Shown one piece after another: positions 62,705 through 64,000 of a stretch of 64,000 bases of DNA. The position numbers and the translations under genes are program-made. The first letter of the stretch is position 1; every line of letters starts with the position of its first letter. This DNA is from Piper betle (taxonomy: Eukaryota; Streptophyta; Magnoliopsida; Piperales; Piperaceae), in assembly GCA_033002965.1 (NCBI GenBank), contig JAURVB010002461.1, forward strand, positions 99,227-163,226. Direction: 5' to 3'. The notes under the pieces were generated by a model that was given only the letters and a program-made list of their open reading frames with translations, made no database searches and was not told where the DNA came from.

Positions 62705-64000
62705 GATATGACAGTGCCTCGGTTAAGAAAATAATTAATTTTTACTTCAAAAATTTTATACATTCTACTTATATGAAATTAAAAAGGCAATTAGATAATA
62801 ATGTACCAAATATCATATCCGTTGTTTGGTAATTAATTAGGATGCTATATTATTTTATACGATATAATATTAATTAGTAATCTATAATATCTTTTTAATT
62901 TTCTTTAAGAGTTTTTAATAATTTTAAATATTCATATGGCATTTATACATTAGCGTAGTCAACTTTAAAATTAATAATACAATCAGTACTTCAAAATAAT
63001 CATGAATGACATTCATAATAAAAAGATAAACATAGAATATATAATCACCTCAAAAATTACTATAAAATAATATTCATTATAAAAAGATAAATACAAATAG
63101 AAAACATAAATAATTTCAAATATAATCTAATATAACTCATTTGAATTGATAAAGAGTTGAGTTGACATGTAGATAAAGAGTTAGTGTCGACATGTATATA
63201 CTTATAATAGAAAAAGACTTGTTATATCTATTTATTAAAAGTTTTGTATGAAAAATTAAATACCTATACTGTAAAAAAAATTTAAATGATGTAAATTTTT
63301 TGTATAAAAAGTTAAATATCTACCATGAACTTTTTAATAGATGGTTGGACTCAGATCATCATAATGAATTTACATTTATTCAATTATTATTGTACTTTTT
63401 AATATTTTACACTTCAAGAAATACATCATTTTTTATCAAAAAAAATTATCATACACATAATTAAACTATCTATTATTTTCTTCTCAATTCTATTCACATA
63501 CATCAATTGTCATAAAAATGAAAATTGTTAATTTTTTATGGTATTTGAATAAATATATGATATCTTAGCATGTGCTCTAGATTTTATTGATTTCCTAATA
63601 TTAGTTTGACAATGAATTATAAAAAATATCATTAATATTATTCTATAATAATTTTGTGTCCCTCAATAAATATTTCATTTTAAAAAGTTTTACTTATTTC
63701 ATAATATTGTTTTACCAAAGTACAACAATATTATTGATAGTATTATGTCATATATATTACTCGTTGTGGATATTTAACTAAATAAAGTTTTGTTGATTTT
63801 CATTTTCTTACAGGTTGTAATCAAGCTAGTTTATCCTCTTACCACTAATAAAGCTTTAAGAAATTTTTACCGCATTCACCAAATTAATTTTAAGCGAGTG
63901 TCTAGCACACGGTTGATATTTTGTATGAGATTACACCTTTTTTCTAAAAAATAAGTGTTATACCCATTGTAAAAGAGTATTACATCCTTTGAAGAGATAT
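61674..64000. other. AT-rich intergenic
   Basis: No gene is seen. 61.68-62.35 kb may include distant promoter sequence of the TMK relic. A TA microsatellite lies at about 62671-62701, and from 62.4 kb on the base composition is almost entirely AT. Confidence 0.5.

Overview
The window is nuclear DNA from a flowering plant. The genes are intron-rich with GT-AG junctions and their products are plant-specific families (EXO70A1, NHL/NDR1-like, BAHD acyltransferase, CLE peptide, ginkbilobin-type DUF26, TMK receptor kinase). Intergenic DNA is AT-rich and full of LTR retrotransposon, TRIM and hAT remains. I cannot name the species. I found no bacterial operons, CRISPR arrays or rRNA genes, and I recognised no tRNA gene.

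Layout. 1-12.6 kb holds a vinorine-synthase-like BAHD acyltransferase (+) with a one-base frameshift, a decayed soluble pyrophosphatase (-) with a TRIM in one intron, an intact two-exon NHL1-like gene (-), and a second, clearly dead BAHD copy (+) bracketed by long direct repeats. 14.5-20 kb is a complete 12-exon EXO70A1 gene (-). 22.3-23.9 kb is a six-exon CTF7/ECO1 cohesin acetyltransferase (-) that lacks one base in its zinc finger. 23.6-27.2 kb is a tandem segmental duplication of the CTF7 5' end plus the promoter of a DUF26 gene; one copy carries a hAT-type insertion. 27.3-36.6 kb holds two single-domain DUF26 genes among a 2.6 kb solo LTR and truncated Copia elements in both orientations. 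37.35-43.56 kb is a structurally complete, recently inserted Copia element with a perfect CCATG target duplication but broken coding sequence. 46.4-48.8 kb is an intact four-exon AIF/FSP1-like oxidoreductase (+). 50-50.3 kb encodes a CLV3/CLE40-type peptide (+). 52.2-54.1 kb is a dead UDP-glucuronate 4-epimerase (+) split by a second hAT-type element. 54.8-57.3 kb is an intact seven-exon STEEP1-DUF167 gene (+). 57.4-60.9 kb is a dead TMK-type receptor kinase (-) carrying a TRIM. 61.0-61.7 kb is a solo LTR with a perfect CGACC target duplication.

The genes do not form a pathway or operon. Genes with housekeeping-type roles (exocyst EXO70A1, AIF-like, STEEP1-DUF167) are intact, while members of expanding or stress-related families (BAHD, DUF26, TMK, GAE, PPase) are mostly duplicated and broken. 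I did not see an undescribed multi-gene system. The most informative signals are the nested history of duplications and insertions, the complementary damage in the DUF26 pair, a GC-rich palindromic insertion inside an LTR, and a young Copia insertion whose coding region was probably already defective.
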